Assembly (NCBI GenBank): GCA_021325355.1
Contig: JAJPHI010000023.1
Span: 1 to 64,000 of the forward strand
Length of the DNA: 64,000 bases
Direction of reading: 5' to 3'
Origin: Pseudomonadota bacterium
Lineage (GTDB): Bacteria > Desulfobacterota > Binatia > Binatales > Binataceae
The position numbers and the translations under genes were made by a program. Shown one piece after another: positions 52,854-61,493 of the stretch (its first letter is position 1; every line of letters begins with the position of its first letter). The notes beneath the pieces were generated by a model, which was given only the letters and a program-made list of their open reading frames with translations, made no database searches and was not told the DNA's origin.

Positions 52854-54089
52854 TCAGGCGCCGGGCCGCGCGCCGCCTCCTTCGCCCAGGAATGCATCAT
52901 GCAGCGCGCGCATCGCCAACTCGCCGTACTTGGCGTTGACCACCACTGATACCTTGATTTCCGAGGTCGCGATCATTTCGATGTTGATCGACTCGCTCGC
53001 CAGCACCGCAAACATCCTTGCTGCCACCCCGGCATGCGTCCGCATGCCGACGCCGACGATCGAAACCTTCGCGACCTGCTCCTGATGCATCACGCCGGTT
53101 GCCCCGATTTCGCCGGCGACGACGTTGATCAGTTCGAGCGCCCGGCGCAGGTCGGCGCGCGGCACCGTGAAGGTGATGTCGGTGCGACCCTCGGCGCCCG
53201 CATTCTGGATAATCATATCGACGACGATCCCGGCCGCGGCGATGGGGCCGAAGATTTTCGCTGCCAGACCGGGACGATCCTGCACGCCTGCCAGGGTTAT
53301 CTTGCTTTGGTTCTGGTCGAGCGTCACGCCCGACACCAACACGTCCTCCATCGCGGCTTCCTCCTCGCTGACCCGCGTGCCTTCGCCCTCGACAAAGCTT
53401 GAGCGCACGACCAGCGGCACGTTATAGCGGCGCGCGAGTTCGACCGAGCGCAGCTGCAGCACTTTGGCGCCGAGTCCGGCCATCTCCAGCATCTCATCGT
53501 ACGAAATATGCGACAGGCGCCTTGCGTGGGGGCAGATATTCGGATCGGCCGTATAGACCCCGTCCACGTCAGTATAGATTTCGCAGATATCCGCCTTGAG
53601 CGTCGCCGCCAGCGCGACCGCTGTCAGATCCGAGGCGCCACGCCCCAGCGTCGTGATATTTCCGTCGCTGTCTATCCCCTGGTAGCCGGCGACCACCGGA
53701 ACCCGCCCGCTCTCGAGCGCGGCCCGCAGGCGCGTGCTGTCCACGGCCTTGATTTGCGCGCCGCCGTGGCGCGAGTCGGTCACCAGCTTGAGTTGATGGG
53801 CCAGGAAGGAGACCGTCGGAACCGCGAGCTCCTGCAGCCGAATCGCCAGCAGCGCCGCCGAGACCTGCTCACCCGTCGCGACCAGCACGTCGGTCTCGCG
53901 CGGATCGGGTCTGCTGCTGAGCTGCTCAGCCAGCGCAAACAGCCGATTCGTCTCGCCGGCCATCGCGGAAACCACTACCACCAGTTGAGCGCCGCCGGCG
54001 CGTGCCCGCGCCACCCGCTCGGCCACCGCCTTGATACGCTCGACCGAGCCTACCGAAGTCCCGCCGTACTTCTGAACAATTATCGCCAT
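52854..54089 (-). CDS. lysC: Aspartate kinase
   Basis: This 411-residue enzyme has the kinase-domain motif VQKYGGTSVGSVERIKAVAE, the segment GRGASDLTAVALAATLKADI, and two C-terminal ACT domains (ITLAGVQDRPGLAAKIFGPI; VSIVGVGMRTHAGVAARMF) for lysine or threonine feedback. It phosphorylates aspartate at the head of the lysine, methionine and threonine routes. The start is placed at MAIIVQKYGG (54089), two codons after ORF opening ML, which has no separate support. The neighbour cimA makes isoleucine precursors. Confidence 0.9.
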   Translation of the reverse strand: MAIIVQKYGGTSVGSVERIKAVAERVARARAGGAQLVVVVSAMAGETNRLFALAEQLSSRPDPRETDVLVATGEQVSAALLAIRLQELAVPTVSFLAHQLKLVTDSRHGGAQIKAVDSTRLRAALESGRVPVVAGYQGIDSDGNITTLGRGASDLTAVALAATLKADICEIYTDVDGVYTADPNICPHARRLSHISYDEMLEMAGLGAKVLQLRSVELARRYNVPLVVRSSFVEGEGTRVSEEEAAMEDVLVSGVTLDQNQSKITLAGVQDRPGLAAKIFGPIAAAGIVVDMIIQNAGAEGRTDITFTVPRADLRRALELINVVAGEIGATGVMHQEQVAKVSIVGVGMRTHAGVAARMFAVLASESINIEMIATSEIKVSVVVNAKYGELAMRALHDAFLGEGGGARPGA

Positions 54090-54097
54090 CAGCAAAG

Positions 54098-54111
54098 CCG
54101 GGCTTGCCCGG
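54098..54111 (-). terminator. Short hairpin between tsaE and aspartate kinase
   Basis: CCGGG and CCCGG arms (54098-54102, 54107-54111) surround a four-base loop CTTG, immediately before the aspartate kinase start on the minus strand. A short T-rich stretch (CTTTG) follows the hairpin in that direction. It is a weak candidate for termination of tsaE transcripts. Confidence 0.3.
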
Positions 54112-54169
54112 AAAGATCGCCCATTATGCGTTGAACCGGCGCGTTAAACCAGTAGCCTGCCGCCGGCGG

Positions 54170-54658
54170 CTAAGCCTCGTCGAGGTTCTGGCGCGATCGC
54201 AGACGTTCGACCATCGCGCGGTAGGGCGCGCCGATCCCGACAATTTCGATGGTCCGTCGATTCGCCGCGGCAAACCGGATCTGGATAGCCAGCCGCTCGA
54301 TGGCTTCGCCTTCGCTCAGCCGGTCGTACCACTCGACCGCCGCCACCCCCTCGGAAAACAGGTATTCGCGCAGCCCCAAATCGTCCAGCCCCACGCGCTC
54401 CAGCCGATAGAGATCAATATGGTAGAGCGGCAGGCGGCCGCGATGCTCCTGGATCATGGTGAAGGTGGGACTCAGAATCTGCTCTTCGCGCAGTTGCAGA
54501 CCGCGTCCCAGGCCCTTGATAAAGCAGGTTTTACCGGCCCCCAGATCGCCCACCAGCGCAATCAGCTCGCCGCCCTTCAACAGCGAAGCCAGCCGCCGCG
54601 CCCAGGCCTTGGTTTCGCGCGGTGACGCCGTCTCCAATATCAAACGCGTTTCCTCCAT
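54170..54658 (-). CDS. tsaE: tRNA threonylcarbamoyladenosine biosynthesis ATPase TsaE
   Basis: This 162-residue P-loop protein has GDLGAGKTCFIKGLGRGL (Walker A, about 38-55), the segment SPTFTMIQEHRGRLPLYHID (64-85) and LREYLFSEGVAAVEWYDRL. TsaE binds TsaD/TsaB and is needed for t6A at position 37 of ANN-decoding tRNAs. It lies 39 bases after the adenosine-specific kinase gene. Confidence 0.95.
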   Translation of the reverse strand: MEETRLILETASPRETKAWARRLASLLKGGELIALVGDLGAGKTCFIKGLGRGLQLREEQILSPTFTMIQEHRGRLPLYHIDLYRLERVGLDDLGLREYLFSEGVAAVEWYDRLSEGEAIERLAIQIRFAAANRRTIEIVGIGAPYRAMVERLRSRQNLDEA

Positions 54659-54697
54659 CGACTCTGCCCCAGACCAGCTCCGATGATGCCACCGGGA

Positions 54698-55183
54698 CTA
54701 TTGCTTGTAGCCGAAGCGCCGCAGCATCGCGTGCCGCGCCGCGCGATCGTTCTCACTCTCGACGCCCTTGGGCATCGCCCCGTCGATTACGCCGACGATC
54801 CCGCGTCCGCCGTCGTCCTCGGCGACAATCACCTTCAGCGGATTAGCCGTGGCGCAGAACACCCGGCAAACCTCGCTCACCGCCTTAATCTGATTGAGCA
54901 CATTAATCGGAAACAGATTGCCGAGCATCACGACGAAAACGTGCCCCGCGCCGATCAGCGTGGCCGCCGCGACCGCAGCCTCTTCGAGCTCGCGGTCGGT
55001 TCCCGTGTGCCGCACCAGGCATGGTCCGGAGGCTTCACAGAAGGCCACCCCGAATTTCGCGCCCGGCACCGCCTGCACGATAACCTCGTAAAGGTCCTCG
55101 ACCGTCTTGATGAAATGGGCCTGCCCGATAATCACATTCAAGTCGGCGGTTGGCTTCGGCAGCGGAATTATCTTCAGTTCCAT
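54698..55183 (-). CDS. Adenosine-specific kinase
   Basis: This 161-residue protein matches the adenosine-specific kinase (PF04008) family: ELKIIPLPKPTADLNVIIGQ, VPGAKFGVAFCEASGPCLVR and the C-terminal DGGRGIVGVIDGAMPKGVES. The family is known mainly from archaea and thermophiles. It would bind adenosine and phosphorylate it; few functional data exist. The gene's start and that of the divergent zincin share CATG. Confidence 0.85.
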   Translation of the reverse strand: MELKIIPLPKPTADLNVIIGQAHFIKTVEDLYEVIVQAVPGAKFGVAFCEASGPCLVRHTGTDRELEEAAVAAATLIGAGHVFVVMLGNLFPINVLNQIKAVSEVCRVFCATANPLKVIVAEDDGGRGIVGVIDGAMPKGVESENDRAARHAMLRRFGYKQ

Positions 55184-55796
55184 GTTGGTATTCGACGCGC
55201 GACGCGTTGCTTTTCCCGCGGCGCCTCCCCACGATCATAATGCGGTGGCGGCGGCAGACAAAGATGGCGGGCGGGGCGGCGGCGAGCATCTGCCCGCCTG
55301 GTTCTATCGACTGTCACCGCGCGCCCAGCGCGTTTATCTCAAGAGCGACGCCATCGATCGGTTCGAGCTCCGCCCCGCCGAAACCGCTGCGCGTCTTGTG
55401 GAGGACCTGGTCGCCGCCCTCGCGAGCGGTGCCGCCACCACGGTCGAGCGCGCCGCCCAGCGTCTCCTCGACGATCTCGCGCAGCGCGCCGGTGTCGCCC
55501 CGGTGCGGCTTGAAGTTCGCAACGTGCGGCCCCATAATGCGCGCGGCGAGCTGCACGGTATCTTCTATCCGCGCGGTTGCGGCGGTCGTCCCGCAGCGCC
55601 CCTGATCATCCTCTGGATGCGCACGGCGCAGCGTCACGACGTCGTCAAACCACGGACGTTTGTGCGTACCCTGATGCACGAGTTCGGCCATTACCTCGAT
55701 TATGCGCTGCTGCGCCTCGGCGGTTCGCCGCACACCGGCGGCTTCTTCCGCCGTGAATCTTTTCTGGTGCGCGCGCTCAGCCCGACTCTCGACTGA
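55182..55796 (+). CDS. Zincin-like metallopeptidase domain protein
   Basis: This 204-residue protein contains the HExxH motif HEFGHYLDYALLRL (H166, E167, H170), followed by GSPHTGGFFRRESFL, which supplies a further His and Glu. This is a zincin-like peptidase of unknown specificity. The N-terminal residues are low complexity. The start at ATG 55182 overlaps the divergent adenosine kinase start (CATG); GTG 55245 is an alternative that removes the overlap. Confidence 0.7.
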   Translation: MLVFDARRVAFPAAPPHDHNAVAAADKDGGRGGGEHLPAWFYRLSPRAQRVYLKSDAIDRFELRPAETAARLVEDLVAALASGAATTVERAAQRLLDDLAQRAGVAPVRLEVRNVRPHNARGELHGIFYPRGCGGRPAAPLIILWMRTAQRHDVVKPRTFVRTLMHEFGHYLDYALLRLGGSPHTGGFFRRESFLVRALSPTLD

Positions 55797-55806
55797 GCCT
55801 GCAACG

Positions 55807-56265
55807 ATGGATGCTGTCACGCGAGCGTTGCGTTCGATTTCGCCACAGGCGCGCCGTCTGCGGCGCCTGGCGGCGATTGCCGGCGCCGCCGAAGCCCAGG
55901 CCGCGATTCTACGCCGGCATGCGGCGATCACGCGCCTGCCCGGCTTTCGCCAAGCGCTCGAGAGCCTCGCCGCTGCCGAGAGTGCGGACGCCAAAGCCCT
56001 TCGCGAACTCCTGCTGACGCATCGCCTATGGCCGATTCCGCCGGCGCCGGCGGTTACCGAGGGCAGCAACAACTGGCAACGGATCAGCCTCGATCTGCAG
56101 GCTGAGATCGAGATGGCCCGGGCGCTCGGTCGCGCGATCGCCGAATGGGAAGGCCGCGACCGGCAGCTAGCCGCAGAGCTTCGCACGATCGCCGCCCATA
56201 AGGAGGAGATCGCCGGTCATCTGCGCGACCTCGCCCTGCGATGCGATCCGCAGGCGCTCGATTAG
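55807..56265 (+). CDS. Hypothetical helical protein
   Basis: This 152-residue protein is almost all helical and Ala/Arg/Leu-rich (RLRRLAAIAGAAEAQAAILR, QAEIEMARALGRAIAEWEGR), probably a small coiled-coil or helical bundle. I do not recognise it. It starts at ATG 55807, ten bases after the zincin stop, and probably shares its transcript. It converges with the mannose-1-phosphate guanylyltransferase gene. Confidence 0.55.
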   Translation: MDAVTRALRSISPQARRLRRLAAIAGAAEAQAAILRRHAAITRLPGFRQALESLAAAESADAKALRELLLTHRLWPIPPAPAVTEGSNNWQRISLDLQAEIEMARALGRAIAEWEGRDRQLAAELRTIAAHKEEIAGHLRDLALRCDPQALD

Positions 56266-56275
56266 GCGCGCGCGC

Positions 56276-57340
56276 TTAAAGAAAGCTGTGCAAACCGCGC
56301 CGCTTCAGTTCGTCGAGCACCTGGCCGACCTCCTGCGATCGCGATTTGTGCGCGATGAGCAGCGCGTCTTCGGTGTCGATCGCAACGAGGTCTTCGACGC
56401 CCAGCAGCACCATCAGGCGTTTGCCGCCGCGGGCGAGCACGCCGCTGCTGTGCAGCGCGACCACTTGGCCGGTGACGACGCTGTGCGACTCCCCGCGCAT
56501 CGCCGCCCATAGGCCTTCCCAACTGCCGACGTCATTCCAGGTGAAACGCGCCCGCACTCCGAGCAGGCGTCGGCTCTTTTCCGCGACCACGCGATCGAAC
56601 GAATCGAAGACGAGCCGATGATAGACCCGGCCGAGCTCCGCCGGCTTCATCGCGCCGAAGCGATCCATCATCGCCGCGAGCGCCGGTGCGTGCTGGTCGA
56701 GCTCGCGGCGCAGCGTGGTGAGACTCATCACAAAAATGCCGGCGTTCCACAGGTACCTGCCCGATCGCACCATCCGCCGTGCCCGCGCGGCATCGGGTTT
56801 TTCGACGAACCGCGCGACCTGGAAACCCGCACCGATCGCTCTACCGATCTGCTGGTAGCCGTATCCGGTCTCCGGCCGCGTCGGCGTCACGCCGATGACG
56901 ACAATTGCGTGCTCGCGCCGGGCCAGTTCGCTCGCCTCGCCGATCGTGCGGCTGAAGGCTTCGGCTTCGGGCACGAAATGGTCGGCGGGCATGATCGCGA
57001 CGATCACTTCCGGACCGACGCGATGCCCGATAATCGCCGTGCCATAGGCGATTGCCACGGCGGTCCCGCGGCCTTCCGGCTCAACGATAAGGTTCGCGGC
57101 GGGCAGCAGTCCTTTCAGCGCGCGTTTGAAGGCGCGCGCCTGATCCGCCGCCACCAGCACGAAAATCCGTTCAGATGGAATGCGCGGCTGCACCCGCGCG
57201 ATCGTGTCTTCGAGCAGCGACCGCTCGCCGTCAAAACGAAACAGCGGCTTCGGTCGATGGCTGCGGGCCTCGGGCCAGAAGCGCGTGCCGCGACCCCCCG
57301 CGATGATCAACGCCGCCAGCGGCTGGGTAGGCCGTTTCAC
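56276..57340 (-). CDS. manC: Mannose-1-phosphate guanylyltransferase
   Basis: This 354-residue nucleotidyltransferase has the N-terminal GGRGTRFWPEARSHRPKP (about 13-30) and FVEKPDAARARRMVRSGRYL with WNAGIFVM, typical of GDP-mannose pyrophosphorylase. It lacks the C-terminal phosphomannose isomerase domain of bifunctional enzymes. It converts mannose-1-phosphate and GTP to GDP-mannose. It follows the phosphomannomutase gene by 4 bases on the minus strand. Confidence 0.9.
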   Translation of the reverse strand: MKRPTQPLAALIIAGGRGTRFWPEARSHRPKPLFRFDGERSLLEDTIARVQPRIPSERIFVLVAADQARAFKRALKGLLPAANLIVEPEGRGTAVAIAYGTAIIGHRVGPEVIVAIMPADHFVPEAEAFSRTIGEASELARREHAIVVIGVTPTRPETGYGYQQIGRAIGAGFQVARFVEKPDAARARRMVRSGRYLWNAGIFVMSLTTLRRELDQHAPALAAMMDRFGAMKPAELGRVYHRLVFDSFDRVVAEKSRRLLGVRARFTWNDVGSWEGLWAAMRGESHSVVTGQVVALHSSGVLARGGKRLMVLLGVEDLVAIDTEDALLIAHKSRSQEVGQVLDELKRRGLHSFL

Positions 57341-57344
57341 CGCT

Positions 57345-58703
57345 TCAAAGGCCCTTGCCGAGTTCGTTCAGCTTGTCCTCGAACAGTCGGCGAATCTCGC
57401 CCAGCCGCTCGGCGCTTTCCGCCTCGAAGCGCATCACCAGCGCCGGCTGAGTATTCGACGCCCGCACCAGACCCCATCCGCCGGGCAGGTTCACCCGCAC
57501 GCCATCGACGTCGATCGTCTCGTAGTGCGCGCGGAAGTACTCCGCCGCTCGCCGCACCAGTTCGAACTTCCGGTCGTCGGGGCAATCCAGCCGAATCTCC
57601 GGCGTGAACTTCGTCCGCGGCAGGTCGCTCAGGATCGCGCCCAACCCCCGATTTTCGCGCCCGAGCAGCTCCAGCAGGCGAAACGAGGCGTAGATGGCGT
57701 CGTCGAAACCGAAGTAGCGGTCATTGAAGAACATGTGCCCGCTCATCTCGCCCGCCAACGCCGCGTGTTCCTCCTTGAGCTTGGCCTTCATCAGGGAGTG
57801 GCCGGTCTTCCACATGATCGGTTTGCCGCCGTGCCGCCGGATATCCTCGTACATGCGGTTCGAACACTTGACCTCGCCGATTATTGCCGCGCCCGGGCGC
57901 TCTTTCAGAATCGATCGCGAAAACGCGACCATCAGTTCGTCGCCCCACACAATCTGGCCGTTTTCGTCAACCGCGCCGATGCGATCGGCGTCGCCGTCGT
58001 AAGCGATTCCCACATCCGCGTGATGCTGTCTGACCGCGGCCTGCAGATCGCGCATGTTCTCTTCGACAGTCGGGTCGGGATGATGATGCGGGAAGCGGCC
58101 ATCCATCTCGATATAAAGCTCGATCGTCTCGACGCCCATCGCACGCATCAGCGGCGCCGCGATCGCCCCGCCGGTGCCGTTGCCGCCGTCAACCGCGACG
58201 CGCATCCCCGGCTTTAACGAAATGTTTTTCTTGATGTACTCGTAGTAGTCAGGGATCACCGGTCGCGCGGTCAGGCTCCCCTTGATGCCGAGCGTCCGGA
58301 ACGCCCGTTCCTCGATAATGCGCCGCACGCGCTGAATCTGCTCGCCGTAAATGGTCGACGGTCCCACTCCCAGCTTGAAACCGTTGTACTCCGCCGCGTT
58401 GTGGCTGCCAGTGATCATCGCGCCGCCGTCCATGCCCCAGTGGAGCACCGAAAAATACAGCAGCGGAGTCGGCACGACGCCGACATCGACGACGTTGATT
58501 CCGGCAGGCAGCATGCCCTCGATCAGCAGATCGCGGAGCGCATCGGAGGTGAGTCGGCAGTCCCGGCCCAGCGTGATGGTCTGCTTGCCCGCTTCAATCA
58601 GGATCGTGGCATACGCGCGACCCAAGCTGATGACAAAATCGTCGTCGAAATCGTTCTCGACGACGCCTCGGATATCGTATTCGCGGAAGACCTGGGGATT
58701 CAT
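57345..58703 (-). CDS. algC: Phosphomannomutase/phosphoglucomutase
   Basis: This 452-residue enzyme has the phosphoserine loop MITGSHNAAEYNGFK (S100), the metal site AYDGDADRIG (about 235) and the C-terminal phosphate-binding region GWGLVRASNTQPALVMRFEA. It interconverts the 6- and 1-phosphates of mannose and glucose, feeding manC and possibly glgC. The start is the only ATG. Confidence 0.9.
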   Translation of the reverse strand: MNPQVFREYDIRGVVENDFDDDFVISLGRAYATILIEAGKQTITLGRDCRLTSDALRDLLIEGMLPAGINVVDVGVVPTPLLYFSVLHWGMDGGAMITGSHNAAEYNGFKLGVGPSTIYGEQIQRVRRIIEERAFRTLGIKGSLTARPVIPDYYEYIKKNISLKPGMRVAVDGGNGTGGAIAAPLMRAMGVETIELYIEMDGRFPHHHPDPTVEENMRDLQAAVRQHHADVGIAYDGDADRIGAVDENGQIVWGDELMVAFSRSILKERPGAAIIGEVKCSNRMYEDIRRHGGKPIMWKTGHSLMKAKLKEEHAALAGEMSGHMFFNDRYFGFDDAIYASFRLLELLGRENRGLGAILSDLPRTKFTPEIRLDCPDDRKFELVRRAAEYFRAHYETIDVDGVRVNLPGGWGLVRASNTQPALVMRFEAESAERLGEIRRLFEDKLNELGKGL

Positions 58704-58808
58704 CGGCTATTGATTGTCGGCGCGAAGCTCCGTTGAATCAATGCGGAATCTGAGGAGGCGCTCCGCTCCGGCTTGATCCCGCTGGACGCCGACGGCTCTT
58801 TAACAGCA

Positions 58809-59537
58809 ATGACCGTGAAGGCCGAAAAAGTTGCCATCGTAACCGGCGCCGGACGCGGAATCGGCCGCGCCGCGGCCTGCGCACTGGCCCGCGAGGGCTA
58901 TGCGCTCGTCCTCGCCGCCCGCACCTTTGCGCAGCTCGAGGAGACCCGGGCCGACACCGGACTGGCACCGCGCGACGCGCTTATCGTCCTGCTCGATCTC
59001 GCCGATCCCAACGCGCCCGAAAATCTTGTCGGCGCCGCGCTCGATCATTTCGGACGGATTGATCTGCTGATTAACAACGCCGGATGGGCGCCGCCGAGGA
59101 CTCCCCTGATGAAGCTCGGCGCCGATGATCTCGACCGCATGCTCGCGGTGAATCTGCGCGCGCCCCTTGAACTGGCGCGCCGCTGCGCGCGACGGATGGC
59201 AAACCAGACCGAGGGCGGGTTCATCTTGAACGTCGCCTCGGCGGCCGCTCGTCATTGCCCCGCCGGCGAAGCGGTCTATGCCGCGACCAAGTCGGGCTTG
59301 ATCGCCTTTACCCGCGCCTGCTTCGAAGAATTTCGCGGATCCAGGCTGCGCACGGCGGTGATAGTTCCGGGACTCACCGACACCACGCTCATTCCGCAAA
59401 ACAAGCGCCTCGATCGCACCGCGATGCTGCATCCGGACGAGGTCGCCGAGGCGATCGTGCGGATGGTCACGACGCCGCCGCCACTCTGCCCGCTGGAGCT
59501 GGTCCTTGAGCCCTCGCGAAATCCGCTCCGCGCCTGA
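58809..59537 (+). CDS. Short-chain dehydrogenase/reductase
   Basis: This 242-residue SDR has the TGxxxGxG cofactor loop (IVTGAGRGIGRAAACALARE), NNAG in LLINNAGWAPP, a Ser in LNVASAAARH and the catalytic YxxxK in AVYAATKSGL. It is a classical NAD(P)-dependent reductase of unknown substrate. The start at 58809 leaves the protein opening as usual; an earlier in-frame ATG (58773) is not supported. It overlaps the protease gene by 32 bases. Confidence 0.85.
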   Translation: MTVKAEKVAIVTGAGRGIGRAAACALAREGYALVLAARTFAQLEETRADTGLAPRDALIVLLDLADPNAPENLVGAALDHFGRIDLLINNAGWAPPRTPLMKLGADDLDRMLAVNLRAPLELARRCARRMANQTEGGFILNVASAAARHCPAGEAVYAATKSGLIAFTRACFEEFRGSRLRTAVIVPGLTDTTLIPQNKRLDRTAMLHPDEVAEAIVRMVTTPPPLCPLELVLEPSRNPLRA

Positions 59538-60432
59538 GATCTTTGCCTCGCGCTCGCGCCACCAGTCCTTCCTGGGGGTCTTCGTACTAGCCCTGATAAT
59601 CGCGATCGGCGCGGCGGCCATAATCGCGCCTTTCGCCGCGGACGCGCTCGCTCTCGCCGGGTTTCGCTTTCCGTTCCCGCGTATCTTCGATCGTGTCGTG
59701 ATGGTTGCGGCAGTTGTCACACTGCTCTGTAGCGCGCGATGGCTCCGCCTGACCGTCCTTATCGGCGACGCGCTGGCCGAGCCGCGCACCGGCATGCGCG
59801 AGATACTGTTCGGTTTCGCCGCGGCTCTCGCCGCCATCGTGATCCTGTTTGCGGTTGCCGCCGTAGTCACGGTTCATCATCCGACCGTATTGAACCTGAC
59901 CGCCCACGCGATGCTCTATCTGCCGGCGGCGCTAACGATCGCGCTCATCGAAGAAGCCTTCTTCCGCGCGCTCATTCTCGGCGGACTTAGCGGCGATTTT
60001 GGTCGTCCGGCGGCCTTGATCATCAGTGCCGCCATCTATGCGCTGACTCACCTTATCCGGGCGCCGGCGCACTACTATCTCGTCGGATTGCATCCCGCCG
60101 CCGGCCTCGCGAACCTCGTGGCTTCGGCCTCGCGCCTGGTCCATCCCGGCGCCTTGCTCGGGATGGTCTTCGGGCTGTTCCTGCTCGGACTCATGCTCGG
60201 CCGCGCCTTTCTTCTGACCGGGCGCATCTACCTGCCGCTCGGCCTTCACGCCGGAGTGGTGCTCGGCGCGAAATGCTGGCGGACGCTCGTCGATGGTGAG
60301 GCGCTCCCGCGATGGCTCGCCGGTCCCGGCCCGGTTCCGCTTATCGCGGCGCCGGCCGCCTGGCTTCTCGCGGTGGTTCTGTTCCTGATCCTGCCGAGCC
60401 TCTGCCGACGGCGCGAGTCTCAGGCGTCGTAG
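59506..60432 (+). CDS. CPBP family intramembrane metalloprotease
   Basis: This 308-residue membrane protein has eight or so helices and the CPBP motifs: EExxxR in IALIEEAFFRALIL (about 146-159), a His in YALTHLIRAP, and LGLHAGVV near the end. It is related to Rce1/Abi proteases. The start is TTG at 59506 with a 32-base overlap with the SDR; an internal start cannot be excluded. It converges with the LpxL-like gene, overlapping by 13 bases. Confidence 0.75.
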   Translation: MSPREIRSAPEIFASRSRHQSFLGVFVLALIIAIGAAAIIAPFAADALALAGFRFPFPRIFDRVVMVAAVVTLLCSARWLRLTVLIGDALAEPRTGMREILFGFAAALAAIVILFAVAAVVTVHHPTVLNLTAHAMLYLPAALTIALIEEAFFRALILGGLSGDFGRPAALIISAAIYALTHLIRAPAHYYLVGLHPAAGLANLVASASRLVHPGALLGMVFGLFLLGLMLGRAFLLTGRIYLPLGLHAGVVLGAKCWRTLVDGEALPRWLAGPGPVPLIAAPAAWLLAVVLFLILPSLCRRRESQAS

Positions 60433-61490
60433 ATGGGTGGATCCTCGCGCCGCGGGCGCGTCCGGTAGCGCCGATGCATCCACAGGAATTGCTCCGGATA
60501 GCGTCGCACGATGGTTTCGATCGCGCGGACGAAGCGCCGCGTGTTCTCGATCACGTCGGCTTCCGCGTCGGCCGAGCGCTGGAGCGGAATCTCGTCGTGG
60601 ATCTCGATCACGTGACTGCGCTGGTCCGGCTGACGCACGATAAACACCGGCGCCACGGGCGCACCGGATAGCGCCGCCAGGCGCGCCAATCCGCTCGAGG
60701 TGGCCGCGATTTCGTTGAAGAACGGCACGAACACCGCCTCGCTGCGCTTGGCGTTCTGATCGAAGGGGATACCGACCAGTTCGCCTTCGCGCAGGGCCTT
60801 CAACACCGCCCGCGCGGCCGCGTGCTTGCGAATGATACGCACGCCGGCGCGCTCGCGCACGAAACTCATCAGCGCATCCCCGGCCAGAAATCGTTGGGTA
60901 TGATGAACCAGCGAAATCTGATGCCCGTGCAGGGCGTGCGCCGCCAGCAACAGTTCGAAATTGCCGAAATGCGCCGACAGCACCAGCACCCCCTTGCCCG
61001 GATAGCGCCGCTGAATCTCGGCCCAGTACTCGAAGCGATGGTAGCTCACTTTGCGGCGAAAACGCTTCGCGAAAAACCCCGCCAGACGCACGTACTCGGC
61101 GCCGCTGCGCCCCAGATTCACGTAGGACGCGCGCAGGATCCGCCGCCGTTCGGCCTCGCTGCGCTCGGGAAAAGCGATCGCCAGATTACGCATCCCGATG
61201 CTTACGTGGCGCTTATCAAGCAGGAAGGTGAGCCACCCGACCGCTATCCCGATCGGATACAGGAGGAAATCCGGCAGCAGGCTCAGCAGATGGATCAACC
61301 CCACCATCAGGTAAAACAGCAGGCGCTGGCCCGCATTCAGCTTGAGTTCGACGACCTGCTTGCGATGGGGCCGGCCGGTCCGGCCAACTCGCACCCGCGC
61401 GCTTCTCGCGCTGGCCGACTCGTTGCCGCGCGCGCCGGATGCGGAACGCTCCGCTTCCGGCGAAACCGACTCGCTAGGTGCCTGGCGCAT
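60420..61490 (-). CDS. LpxL/HtrB-like lipid acyltransferase
   Basis: This 356-residue membrane-anchored enzyme has one N-terminal helix after a charged, flexible 50-residue tail, and the HX4E acyltransferase active site in LSAHFGNFEL (H174, E179). FDQNAKRSEAVFVPFFNE follows. It would transfer an acyl chain to lipid A or a related lipid precursor. The tail (residues 1-50) is Ser/Arg-rich and unusual, so the start could be downstream, for example near VVELKLNAGQRLL. It lies four bases from the glgC stop. Confidence 0.85.
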   Translation of the reverse strand: MRQAPSESVSPEAERSASGARGNESASARSARVRVGRTGRPHRKQVVELKLNAGQRLLFYLMVGLIHLLSLLPDFLLYPIGIAVGWLTFLLDKRHVSIGMRNLAIAFPERSEAERRRILRASYVNLGRSGAEYVRLAGFFAKRFRRKVSYHRFEYWAEIQRRYPGKGVLVLSAHFGNFELLLAAHALHGHQISLVHHTQRFLAGDALMSFVRERAGVRIIRKHAAARAVLKALREGELVGIPFDQNAKRSEAVFVPFFNEIAATSSGLARLAALSGAPVAPVFIVRQPDQRSHVIEIHDEIPLQRSADAEADVIENTRRFVRAIETIVRRYPEQFLWMHRRYRTRPRREDPPIYDA

Positions 61491-61493
61491 GCT

